From Pseudomonadota bacterium (GTDB lineage: Bacteria > Pseudomonadota > Gammaproteobacteria > Burkholderiales > Burkholderiaceae_C): DNA of 64,000 nt. Within the stretch, counting starts at the first letter, position 1, and every line of letters starts with the position of its first letter. Made by a program: the position numbers and the translations under genes. A model generated the notes under the pieces. The model was not told the origin of the DNA. It saw nothing but the letters and a program-made list of their open reading frames with translations, and did no database searches. Shown piece after piece: positions 55,640 to 64,000 of this stretch. The stretch spans positions 310,001-374,000 of the forward strand of contig JAFEEG010000019.1 in assembly GCA_018241225.1 (NCBI GenBank). The letters run 5' to 3'.

Positions 55640-56032
55640 ATGCAAGTGATTCTTCCGGAAGGCTGGCCGCGTCCCAAGGGCTACGCCAACGGCGTCAAGG
55701 TGCGCGGCACGCAGGTCTTCATCGCCGGCATGATCGGCTGGGACGCGCACGGCGTGTTCCACACCGACGACTTCGCCGGCCAGGTGCGCCAGGCGTTGCA
55801 GAACATCGTCGACGTGCTGCACGAGGCGGGGGGCAAGCCCGAGCACATCATGCGCATGACCTGGTATGTGACCGACAAGCGCGAATACCTCGCCGCCGGC
55901 CGCGAAGTGGGCAAGGCGTACCGCGAAATCATCGGCAGCTACAACGCGGCCATGACGGCGGTGGAGGTCAAGGCGCTCATCGAGGACCGTGCCAAGGTGG
56001 AGATCGAAGTCACGGCCGTGCTGCCGGACTGA
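55640..56032 (+). CDS. RidA (YjgF/Rid) family protein lacking the catalytic arginine
   Basis: 130 residues, full length for the chorismate-mutase-like Rid fold (FIAGMIGWDAHG, RQALQNIVDVLHEAGG, MTWYVTD). Canonical RidA has Arg105 in the motif P-A-R-S/T-x-V-E-V; here the aligned stretch is YNAAMTAVEV with Met at 105. Rid subgroups without this Arg are not imine deaminases. It sits at the end of the monooxygenase-crotonase-dehydrogenase operon, where an enamine intermediate could arise, so its role is probably binding or protection rather than classical deamination (inference). Confidence 0.85.
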   Translation: MQVILPEGWPRPKGYANGVKVRGTQVFIAGMIGWDAHGVFHTDDFAGQVRQALQNIVDVLHEAGGKPEHIMRMTWYVTDKREYLAAGREVGKAYREIIGSYNAAMTAVEVKALIEDRAKVEIEVTAVLPD

Positions 56033-56085
56033 TTGCCGCTGGGACGTGGCGCGCACAATGCGGCCCTGAAAAAGGAGCATACGCA

Positions 56086-56661
56086 ATGGGCAACCGCCTC
56101 ACACAAATCGCCACCCGCACCGGCGACGACGGCACCACCGGCCTCGGTGACAACACCCGCGTCCCCAAGAGCCACCAGCGCGTGGCCGCCATGGGCGACG
56201 TGGACGAACTCAACTCGCACATCGGCCTCTTGCTGTGCGAGACCATGCCGGCGCCCGTGCGCGAACTGCTGGTGGATGTGCAGCATCAGCTGTTCAACCT
56301 GGGCGGCGAGCTGTCGATGCCGGGCTATACGCTGCTCAAGCCAGAGGCGCTGCTGCAACTGGACAACGCATTGGCCGAGCACAACGCCGCGTTGCCCCGC
56401 CTGGCCGAATTCATCCTGCCGGCCGGCACGCGCGCCGCTTCGCAGGCGCACGTGTGCCGCACAGTGGCCCGACGCGCCGAACGCCTGGTGGTGGCGCTCG
56501 GTGCCGTCGATGCCGCGAACGACACGCCGCGGCGCTATCTCAATCGCCTGAGCGACCTGATGTTCGTGCTTGCCCGCGTGCTCAACCGCCTGGACGGCGG
56601 CGACGACGTCTACTGGAAGAGCGAGCGGCTGGCCCGCCAGCAAGAGCAACAGGACGAGTGA
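56086..56661 (+). CDS. Cob(I)alamin adenosyltransferase, PduO type
   Basis: 191 residues. The signature TRTGDDGTTGLGDNTRVPKSH at the N-terminus is the ATP-binding loop of PduO-type adenosyltransferases, and RRAERLVVALG with RYLNRLSDLMFVLAR supplies the conserved Arg/Asn/Asp residues. It makes adenosylcobalamin from cob(I)alamin and ATP. It is 53 bases past RidA on the same strand; it serves methylmalonyl-CoA mutase or other B12 enzymes encoded elsewhere, so a role in the aromatic pathway is not implied. Confidence 0.93.
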   Translation: MGNRLTQIATRTGDDGTTGLGDNTRVPKSHQRVAAMGDVDELNSHIGLLLCETMPAPVRELLVDVQHQLFNLGGELSMPGYTLLKPEALLQLDNALAEHNAALPRLAEFILPAGTRAASQAHVCRTVARRAERLVVALGAVDAANDTPRRYLNRLSDLMFVLARVLNRLDGGDDVYWKSERLARQQEQQDE

Positions 56662-56770
56662 TTTGCCGGCGCCGGCCTACGCCCGAGGGCGCGGGCCGCG
56701 GCTACCATGGCAAGGGCGAGGCATGCGCTCGACATGCTCGCCTCCTGAATCCAACAGCACACCCACGATC

Positions 56771-57115
56771 ATGAAGACACGCTCTCCACGCATTTGCATC
56801 GCGCTGGCCGTACTGCTGATGGCGGGCGCCGCCGCAGCGCAGGCTCCCAACCCCGAGAAGCCGGCCCCGAGCCAACCGGCGCACACCATCAAGCCGGCCC
56901 CCAGGAACAAGGTGGGCGACAGCATCCAGCACGGCACCGACACGGCCGGCCGCAGCATCGCGCACGCAGACAGCGCAACGCGCAACGGCATCAACCGCGG
57001 CTCCGAAGCCGCCAGCCGCCCGGTGCGCAACCTGGGCGACTCCCTGGGCCGCAAACTCGGCCTGGGTCCCGCGCGCTCGGCGCCGGCCGTGGGCCCGCAG
57101 GGCCAGCAGCCCTGA
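56771..57115 (+). CDS. Small secreted protein of unknown function
   Basis: 114 residues. Signal peptide MKTRSPRICIALAVLLMAGA cut at AAAQ. The mature chain is Pro-rich then contains a repeated polar pattern (GTDTAGRSIAHADSATRNG, RGSEAASRPVRNLGDSLGRK) suggesting an amphipathic helix that begins near DSIQHG. No family recognised. Start at ATG 56771 has no strong ribosome binding site; it ends 12 bases from the convergent HxlR gene. Confidence 0.6.
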   Translation: MKTRSPRICIALAVLLMAGAAAAQAPNPEKPAPSQPAHTIKPAPRNKVGDSIQHGTDTAGRSIAHADSATRNGINRGSEAASRPVRNLGDSLGRKLGLGPARSAPAVGPQGQQP

Positions 57116-57127
57116 TCCGCTGACGCG

Positions 57128-57505
57128 CTAGCCGCCAGCCTGGTCGAAGGCCTGCTGCGCCGAGACCAGCTTGCCGATGTTCGCCTCGGCCCACTGATCG
57201 ACCACCACCAACGCCCGGCTGAGCGAGCGGCCCAGCGCGGTGAGCTGGTATTCGACGTGCGGCGGCACGGTCTGGTAGTCGATGCGCTCGACCAGGCCGT
57301 TGCGTTCCAGCTCGCGCAGCGTCTGGGTCAGCATCTTTTGCGAGATGCCTTCGATCCTGCGCATGAACTCGCCATTGCGCACCGGGCCCTCGTCCAACAG
57401 CGGGACGATCAGCAGGGCCCACTTGCTCCCGATCAGTTCCAGTGCCACGCGCGAGGGGCAGCCGGCGTTGTAGACGTCGCCGCGTGATGCGCGCTTTCCT
57501 GCCAT
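57128..57505 (-). CDS. HxlR-family transcriptional regulator
   Basis: 125 residues. HxlR winged helix: CPSRVALELIGSKWALLIVPLLDEGPVRNGEFMRRI, with SQKMLTQTLRELERNGLVER as the recognition helix and PPHVEYQLTALGRSL as wing and dimer helix; the N-terminal Cys (C near residue 16) is the redox-sensing cysteine of HypR/QorR/YodB-like members. It probably represses the divergent SMR-azoreductase genes. ATG 57505 has GGAAGG upstream. Confidence 0.9.
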   Translation of the reverse strand: MAGKRASRGDVYNAGCPSRVALELIGSKWALLIVPLLDEGPVRNGEFMRRIEGISQKMLTQTLRELERNGLVERIDYQTVPPHVEYQLTALGRSLSRALVVVDQWAEANIGKLVSAQQAFDQAGG

Positions 57506-57524
57506 GTCTTGCCTTCCGTGATAG

Positions 57525-57538
57525 GCACCAAAAGGTGC
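57525..57538. promoter_or_regulatory. Candidate HxlR operator
   Basis: GCACC-AAAA-GGTGC, a perfect 5-bp inverted repeat 20 bases upstream of the HxlR start and 70 bases before the SMR start, in the 102-base divergent region. Confidence 0.35.
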
Positions 57539-57607
57539 GTACTTGTCCAACGGGAAGTGTAGACACAGACTCCGTCCATCTCAATCGATGTTGAAAAGGA
57601 GTTCTTC

Positions 57608-57928
57608 ATGGCATGGTTGATCCTGCTGGTTGCGGGCGCGGTCGAAATCGTGATGGCGGCTGCGTTGAAGGCCGCCGACGGATGGAGCCGGCCCGTGCCG
57701 GCCGTCATCGGCATCCTGGCTGCACTGGCCTCCATCTTCCTGCTCACTCACGCCATGAAGTCGCTGCCTGCCGGCACCGCCTACGCGGTGTGGACGGGCA
57801 TCGGTGCCGTGGGCGTCACGCTGGTGGGCATGGTGGTGCACGGCGACAGCGCGTCGCCCTTGCGGCTGCTGTGCGTGGGGCTGGTGGTGGCCGGCGTGAT
57901 CGGTCTTCGCCTGGTCGAGGAGGCTTGA
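57608..57928 (+). CDS. Small multidrug resistance (SMR) family exporter, SugE/Gdx-like
   Basis: 106 residues, four spans. Essential Glu13 in AGAVEIVMAA, then AMKSLPAGTAYAVWTGIGAVG, the SMR signature shared with SugE/Gdx guanidinium exporters. The pore Trp that follows the Glu in Gdx (EVVW) is Met here, so substrate range may differ. AGGAG before ATG 57608. It lies in one unit with the azoreductase-like gene, three bases apart, under probable HxlR control. Confidence 0.9.
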   Translation: MAWLILLVAGAVEIVMAAALKAADGWSRPVPAVIGILAALASIFLLTHAMKSLPAGTAYAVWTGIGAVGVTLVGMVVHGDSASPLRLLCVGLVVAGVIGLRLVEEA

Positions 57929-57930
57929 CG

Positions 57931-58575
57931 ATGTGCGAATCCACGACGCTGCTTCACGTGATCGCGTCGCCCGGCGGCGAGGCTTCGCACTCGACCGCGG
58001 CCACCAGCGAACTGCTCGCTGCCTATCGCGAGCGTCATCCGGATCATCGCGTGCACACCGTGAACGTCTGGGACCTGGAGATGCCCGAGTTCGACGCCAG
58101 CATGATCGCCGCCAAGTTCGCGGTGCTGCGCTCGCAGCACGCCACCGACGCACAGAAGGCCCAGTGGGCGCGTGCGGTGGCAATCTCCCGCGCCTTCAAC
58201 GACGCGGACCGCTTCGTCTTCAGCCTGCCGATGTGGAACTACGGCGTGCCCTACCGCCTGAAGCACTACATCGACATCGTGACCCTGCCGGGGCAGAACT
58301 GGTCGTGGTCGCGCGCCGAGGGCTACCAGCCGCTGCTGCGCGACAAGCGGGCCGTGCTGGTGTGTTCCAGCGCGGGCGATTTTTCCGAGTCGACAGTGGC
58401 ACCCGGCGCGTACGAGGACTTCCAGAAGCCCTTCATGCGCCAGTGGCTGCGCTTCATCGGTATCGACGTGGCGGCCGAGGTCCACGTGGCGCCGACCCTG
58501 ACCGATCCGCAGCGCCTGGCACAGGTCAAGCAGGCCGCCGCCGAAGAAGCGCGCCGCGCAGCAGCACGGCTTTGA
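57931..58575 (+). CDS. FMN-dependent NADH-azoreductase/quinone reductase
   Basis: 214 residues, flavodoxin-like fold. FMN-binding loop IASPGGEASHSTAATSELL, then FSLPMWNYGVPYRLKHYIDIV, the isoalloxazine-binding AzoR motif. It reduces azo compounds or quinones by two electrons in the cytosol. ATG 57931 is three bases after the SMR stop, so the two genes are cotranscribed and likely answer the same electrophilic stress signal via HxlR. Confidence 0.88.
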   Translation: MCESTTLLHVIASPGGEASHSTAATSELLAAYRERHPDHRVHTVNVWDLEMPEFDASMIAAKFAVLRSQHATDAQKAQWARAVAISRAFNDADRFVFSLPMWNYGVPYRLKHYIDIVTLPGQNWSWSRAEGYQPLLRDKRAVLVCSSAGDFSESTVAPGAYEDFQKPFMRQWLRFIGIDVAAEVHVAPTLTDPQRLAQVKQAAAEEARRAAARL

Positions 58576-58617
58576 ACAAGCAAGGGCGCGGGTGCGGCGG
58601 CCGGGGGTCGGCGTTTG

Positions 58618-60996
58618 ATGCCACACTCGCGCCCCATGCGCCGTCTGCCTTTGCTCCTCGCCTTCCTGTTCCTCAGTGCCTGTGCCACCCTGGCCAGCCT
58701 GGGCAAGTTCGACGAACTCTTCGGTCCGTCACAGCCCACGCGTTTCGACCAGCCCAGGCCGCCTGCGCCCAACGACATCTCGTACACACAGACCATCCAG
58801 CCGATCCTGGACAAGCGATGCGTGGTCTGCCATGCCTGCTACGACGCACCCTGCCAGCTCAAGACCACCAGCTGGGAAGGCATTGCGCGCGGCGCCAGCA
58901 AGACCCGGGTGTACGACACCACGCGCCTGCTGGCGGCCGAGCCGTCGCGGCTCTATGAAGACGCGAACAAGGCTTCGCAGTGGCGCGACAAGGGCTTCTT
59001 TCCGGTGCTGAACGAACACGCCGACCAGTCGCTCGAGGCCAACCGCACGGCCGGCCTGATGCATCGGCTGCTCATGCTCAAGCAGCAGCACCCCATGCCT
59101 GCAAGCGGCACCGCATCGGCCGATCTCGATTTCTCCATCGACCGCCCGCAGACCTGCGCGGCCGGTGCGGAAATCGAGACCTTCGAGCAACGCAACCCGC
59201 AGGCAGGCATGCCCTTCGGCCTGCCGGGCCTCACCCGCACCGAACACGACACGCTCGCCCGCTGGCTGGAGCAGGGCGCGCCGGCCGAGCCCTCCGGTCC
59301 GCCCTCGGCGCTGGCGGTGCAGCGCGTGGGGCAGTGGGAGCGCTTCCTCAACGGCGACAGCCTCAAGGAGCAGCTGTTTGCGCGCTATGCCTTCGAGCAT
59401 CTCTTCCTGGCGCATCTGTACTTCGACGACGACAAGTCGCGCCAGTACTTCAAGCTGGTGCGTTCCAGCACGCCGCCCGGCCAGCCGGTGCGCCAGATCG
59501 TCACCCGCCGCCCGGTGGACGATCCCGGCGCCGGGCGCGTGTTCTATCGCATGGAGCCGGTGCGCGAGAGCATCGTGGCCAAGACCCACATGCCCTACCG
59601 GCTCGACGCCGCGCGCATGGCGCGCTGGCGCTCTCTGTTCCTGCAGCCCGACTACGCCGTGGACAGCCTGCCGGGCTACGACGCGCAGGATGCGGCCAAC
59701 CCCTTCAAGACCTTCGAGGCGCTGCCGGTGGCCGCGCGCTACAGCTTCATGCTGGACGAGGCCGAGTTCACCATCATGGGCTTCATCAAAGGCCCGGTGT
59801 GCCGCGGCCAGATGGCGCTGGACGTCATCGACGACCGCTTCTGGGTCTTCTTCCAGGCGCCGTCGAAGGCCTACGACGAATCCATGGCGCACCAGCTGGC
59901 GACCGAGGCGGACCTGCTTCGCCTGCCCACCGGCAACAGCAACACCGGCCTGCTCGCGCCCTGGCGGCGCTACGCCAATCTCGAGAAGGGCTACCTCGAA
60001 GCCAAGTCGAAGGCACTGGCCCAGCGTGCGGCCGCCGGCACCCGCGTCGACCTGGGCCTGGTGTGGGACGGCGGGCGCGAACGCAACTCCAACGCCGCGC
60101 TCACGGTGCTACGCCACTTCGACAGCGCCAGCGTCGTCAAGGGCCTGGTGGGCGAGCAGATGCCCAAGACGGCGTGGGTCATCGGCTACCCCCTGCTCGA
60201 GCGCATCCATTACCTACTGGTAGCGCTGTACGACGTGTACGGCAACGTCGGGCACCAGCTCAACTCGCGGCTGTACATGGACTTCCTGCGCATGGAAGGC
60301 GAGTTCAATTTCCTGATCCTGCTGCCCAAGGACCAGCGCGAAGCCGTGCGCGACACCTGGTATCGCGGCGACAGCCTCTCGACGCGCGAGCAGGTGTACG
60401 GCGGCCCGGCGCACCTGGATGCCGACAGCAGCATCCGCTACCGCACGAAAGACGCCAAGACCGAGCTGCTGGGCATGCTGGAGCGCCGCGTGGCGCCCCT
60501 GGCCGCGGCGCAGTTCCCAGACCTGCGGCGCGAACCCGATGCGGCGTTGCGCACCCAGCTGCTGCGCCTGGCCGACGTGCGCGGCGCATCGCTGTCGTGG
60601 GCCAACGAGACCAGCGTGCTGGCCGTGGAAGCGCCCGGCCGCCCCACGCGCTGGTTCAGCCTGCTGCGCGACACCGGCCACAACTCCGTCTCGTACTTCC
60701 TGCGCGAGAAGGCGCAGCTGCGGCCCGACGAGAACACGCTAACCGTGGTGCCCGGTGTGCTGGGCAGTTACCCCAACGCCTTCTACCGCGTGCAGCAGCG
60801 CGACCTGCCGGCCTTCACCGAAGCGCTGGGCAAGCTCGCATCCGAGGCCGACTACGCGGCCTTCTCGGAGCGCTTTGCCGTGCGGCGTACGGCGCCGGAC
60901 TTCTGGGCGTTCAGCGATGCGCTCAACGACGACTTTGCCAAGGCGCAACCGCTGGCCGCAGGCATCCTGGACTACAACCGGCTGGAGAACCGCTAG
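58618..60996 (+). CDS. cti: Fatty acid cis/trans isomerase (c-type haem, periplasmic)
   Basis: Up to 792 residues. A signal segment (MRRLPLLLAFLFLSAC, also a lipobox-like LSAC) precedes the haem c motif CVVCH (C-x-x-C-H) in DKRCVVCHACYDAPC, the mark of Cti. Cti isomerises cis-unsaturated acyl chains of membrane phospholipids to trans in place, giving fast solvent tolerance. The rest (periplasmic, Trp/Tyr rich) matches the family in length. Start could be ATG 58618 (after GGGGGT) or 58636; with the latter the lipoprotein signal is ideal. Followed after four bases by a glycosyltransferase. Confidence 0.9.
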   Translation: MPHSRPMRRLPLLLAFLFLSACATLASLGKFDELFGPSQPTRFDQPRPPAPNDISYTQTIQPILDKRCVVCHACYDAPCQLKTTSWEGIARGASKTRVYDTTRLLAAEPSRLYEDANKASQWRDKGFFPVLNEHADQSLEANRTAGLMHRLLMLKQQHPMPASGTASADLDFSIDRPQTCAAGAEIETFEQRNPQAGMPFGLPGLTRTEHDTLARWLEQGAPAEPSGPPSALAVQRVGQWERFLNGDSLKEQLFARYAFEHLFLAHLYFDDDKSRQYFKLVRSSTPPGQPVRQIVTRRPVDDPGAGRVFYRMEPVRESIVAKTHMPYRLDAARMARWRSLFLQPDYAVDSLPGYDAQDAANPFKTFEALPVAARYSFMLDEAEFTIMGFIKGPVCRGQMALDVIDDRFWVFFQAPSKAYDESMAHQLATEADLLRLPTGNSNTGLLAPWRRYANLEKGYLEAKSKALAQRAAAGTRVDLGLVWDGGRERNSNAALTVLRHFDSASVVKGLVGEQMPKTAWVIGYPLLERIHYLLVALYDVYGNVGHQLNSRLYMDFLRMEGEFNFLILLPKDQREAVRDTWYRGDSLSTREQVYGGPAHLDADSSIRYRTKDAKTELLGMLERRVAPLAAAQFPDLRREPDAALRTQLLRLADVRGASLSWANETSVLAVEAPGRPTRWFSLLRDTGHNSVSYFLREKAQLRPDENTLTVVPGVLGSYPNAFYRVQQRDLPAFTEALGKLASEADYAAFSERFAVRRTAPDFWAFSDALNDDFAKAQPLAAGILDYNRLENR

Positions 60997-61000
60997 TCCG

Positions 61001-62068
61001 ATGATCTGCCTGAACATGATCGTGAAGAACGAGGCGCCCGTCATCGAACGGTGCCTGGCCTCGGTGCGGCCGTGGGTCGATCACTGGGTCATCGTGGACA
61101 CCGGCTCCACCGACGGAACGCAGGAACGCATCCGCGACGTCATGAAGGACGTGCCAGGCGCCTTGCACGAGCGGCCATGGCGCGACTTCGCCTTCAACCG
61201 CAACCAGGCGCTGGAGCTGGCGCGCGGGCAGGGCGATCACATCTTCTTCATCGACGCCGACGAAACGCTGGATGTGCCCGACGGCTTTTCGTGGCCGCAA
61301 CTGGGAGTGCAGGGTCATCGACTGCAATGCGAAAGCGCGGGCTGGACCTACTTTCGCAACGCACTCGTGTCGAGTGCGCTGCCGTGGCGATGGGAAGGCG
61401 TGCTGCACGAATACCTCACATGCAGCGAGCCGCATGCATGGGCCAACCTCTCGGGCCCGGTCATTCGGGTGTCGCACGACGGGGCGAGGGCGCGCAGTGC
61501 AGACACCTACCTGCGCGACATCGACGTGCTCGAACGTGCCCTGCAAGACGAGCCCGGCAATACGCGCTATCGCTTCTACTTGGCCCAGAGCTGCCGCGAC
61601 GCGGGGCAGCTGGAGAAAAGCCGTGCGCACTACCTGGCGCGCGCCGGCATGGGCGGATGGGACGAAGAGTGCTGGTTCTCGCTGTTCCAGGTGGCGGCGC
61701 TGGACGAACGCCTGGGCGCTGCGCCGTCTGCGGTTCGCGATGGCTACCTGGCGGCCTATCAGGCGCGCCCCACGCGCGCCGAGCCGCTGTGCGCGCTGGC
61801 CCGCTACCACCGGCTGCGCCAGGAGTTCGCGTTGGCGCATCTGTACGCCCACCAGGCAGCGGCCCTTCCCGTTCCGGCCGATACGCTGTTCGTCGATGCC
61901 TCCGTGTACGCATGGCGCGCGCTCGACGAACTGGCGGTGAGCGCCTTCTACGTGGCGCATGCGCGCGAGCAAGGGCGCCAGGCAACAAAACGCCTGCTCG
62001 AAGAGCGGAAGTTTCCGCTTTCGGAGCAGGCGCGCATTGAAGGCAACAAGGCCTTCTACGGGCTGTAG
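61001..62068 (+). CDS. Family 2 glycosyltransferase with C-terminal helical repeats
   Basis: 355 residues. GT2 motifs: CLNMIVKNEAPVIERCLASV, VDTGSTDGTQ and FFIDADE (the D-x-D metal site), then residues about 180-340 of helical TPR-like repeats (ALQDEPGNTRYRFYLAQSCRDAGQ...). This matches the SunS/RfaG-type GT2-TPR proteins that glycosylate a peptide or polysaccharide. Function beyond sugar transfer is unknown. Four bases from cti; no glycan cluster neighbours. Confidence 0.8.
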   Translation: MICLNMIVKNEAPVIERCLASVRPWVDHWVIVDTGSTDGTQERIRDVMKDVPGALHERPWRDFAFNRNQALELARGQGDHIFFIDADETLDVPDGFSWPQLGVQGHRLQCESAGWTYFRNALVSSALPWRWEGVLHEYLTCSEPHAWANLSGPVIRVSHDGARARSADTYLRDIDVLERALQDEPGNTRYRFYLAQSCRDAGQLEKSRAHYLARAGMGGWDEECWFSLFQVAALDERLGAAPSAVRDGYLAAYQARPTRAEPLCALARYHRLRQEFALAHLYAHQAAALPVPADTLFVDASVYAWRALDELAVSAFYVAHAREQGRQATKRLLEERKFPLSEQARIEGNKAFYGL

Positions 62069-62075
62069 GGCGGGG

Positions 62076-63998
<1,923 letters not shown>

Positions 63999-64000
63999 AA

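Overview
The window is high-GC, densely coding chromosomal DNA from a betaproteobacterium of the order Burkholderiales, most likely family Comamonadaceae (Variovorax / Acidovorax / Hydrogenophaga-like). This rests on gene content and order (mnmG-rsmG-lysE-parA-hydrolase-parB, phasin, Liv-type and polyamine-type ABC operons, H-NS-free compact layout) and protein character; no 16S gene is present. No rRNA, tRNA, insertion sequence, prophage or CRISPR array was seen. Two parS sites next to parAB suggest the segment is origin-proximal.

Layout. 0-4.5 kb: an unidentified gene tail, a membrane metallophosphoesterase, and a minus-strand ybhP-clsB-ybhN operon (phospholipid/envelope). 4.6-7.8 kb: small secreted proteins (DUF4148-like, Spy/CpxP-like), a flavodoxin-family reductase and a pirin. 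7.85-14.3 kb: a polyamine-type ABC transporter (ATPase, binding protein, two permeases), a GNAT acetyltransferase, and a GT51 transglycosylase homologue that has lost its catalytic glutamates. 14.4-21.5 kb: an aromatic-type aldehyde dehydrogenase with a branched-chain-amino-acid-type ABC transporter (livF-G-M-H-K) and a divergent AraC regulator. 21.5-24.3 kb: a secreted M14 peptidase and a chromate transporter.

24.3-34 kb is the most interesting part. A minus-strand operon encodes a VIT/VWA surface protein with a C-terminal PEP-CTERM-type sorting signal, a dedicated exosortase and a small exosortase-associated protein. It is divergent from PBP1A. The intergenic region holds a perfect TTCAC-N6-TTCAC element (the CreB 'cre-tag') and two overlapping, mutually exclusive hairpins. 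The creBC two-component system itself lies about 3.5 kb further on, separated by a decayed Phd/VapC toxin-antitoxin relic and a secreted surface-adhesin-E-like protein.

34-40.5 kb: copper homeostasis (CueR-like MerR, CopZ, CopA with two MerR-type divergent promoters), a GDSL lipoprotein esterase, an Old Yellow Enzyme preceded by an orphan MerR-type dyad, a glutathione S-transferase and a DUF1328 peptide. 40.9-46.7 kb: mnmG, rsmG, lysE-type exporter, parA, an RBBP9-type hydrolase, parB, with parS sites inside mnmG and rsmG. 46.8-50.4 kb: CsgG-like lipoprotein, GntR regulator, a 5'-truncated sugar-binding-protein fragment, and an FAD-linked D-lactate-type dehydrogenase with a clear terminator.

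50.6-56.7 kb: a catabolic operon for an aromatic acyl-CoA: fused FAD monooxygenase/OYE reductase (2-aminobenzoyl-CoA monooxygenase/reductase or salicylyl-CoA 5-hydroxylase type), MarR regulator, crotonase, acyl-CoA dehydrogenase, and a RidA-family protein whose catalytic Arg is Met; a PduO-type cobalamin adenosyltransferase follows. 57-58.6 kb: HxlR regulator divergent from an SMR exporter and an azoreductase-like flavoprotein. 58.6-64 kb: fatty-acid cis/trans isomerase (haem c), a family 2 glycosyltransferase, a collagen-like lipoprotein and a phasin.
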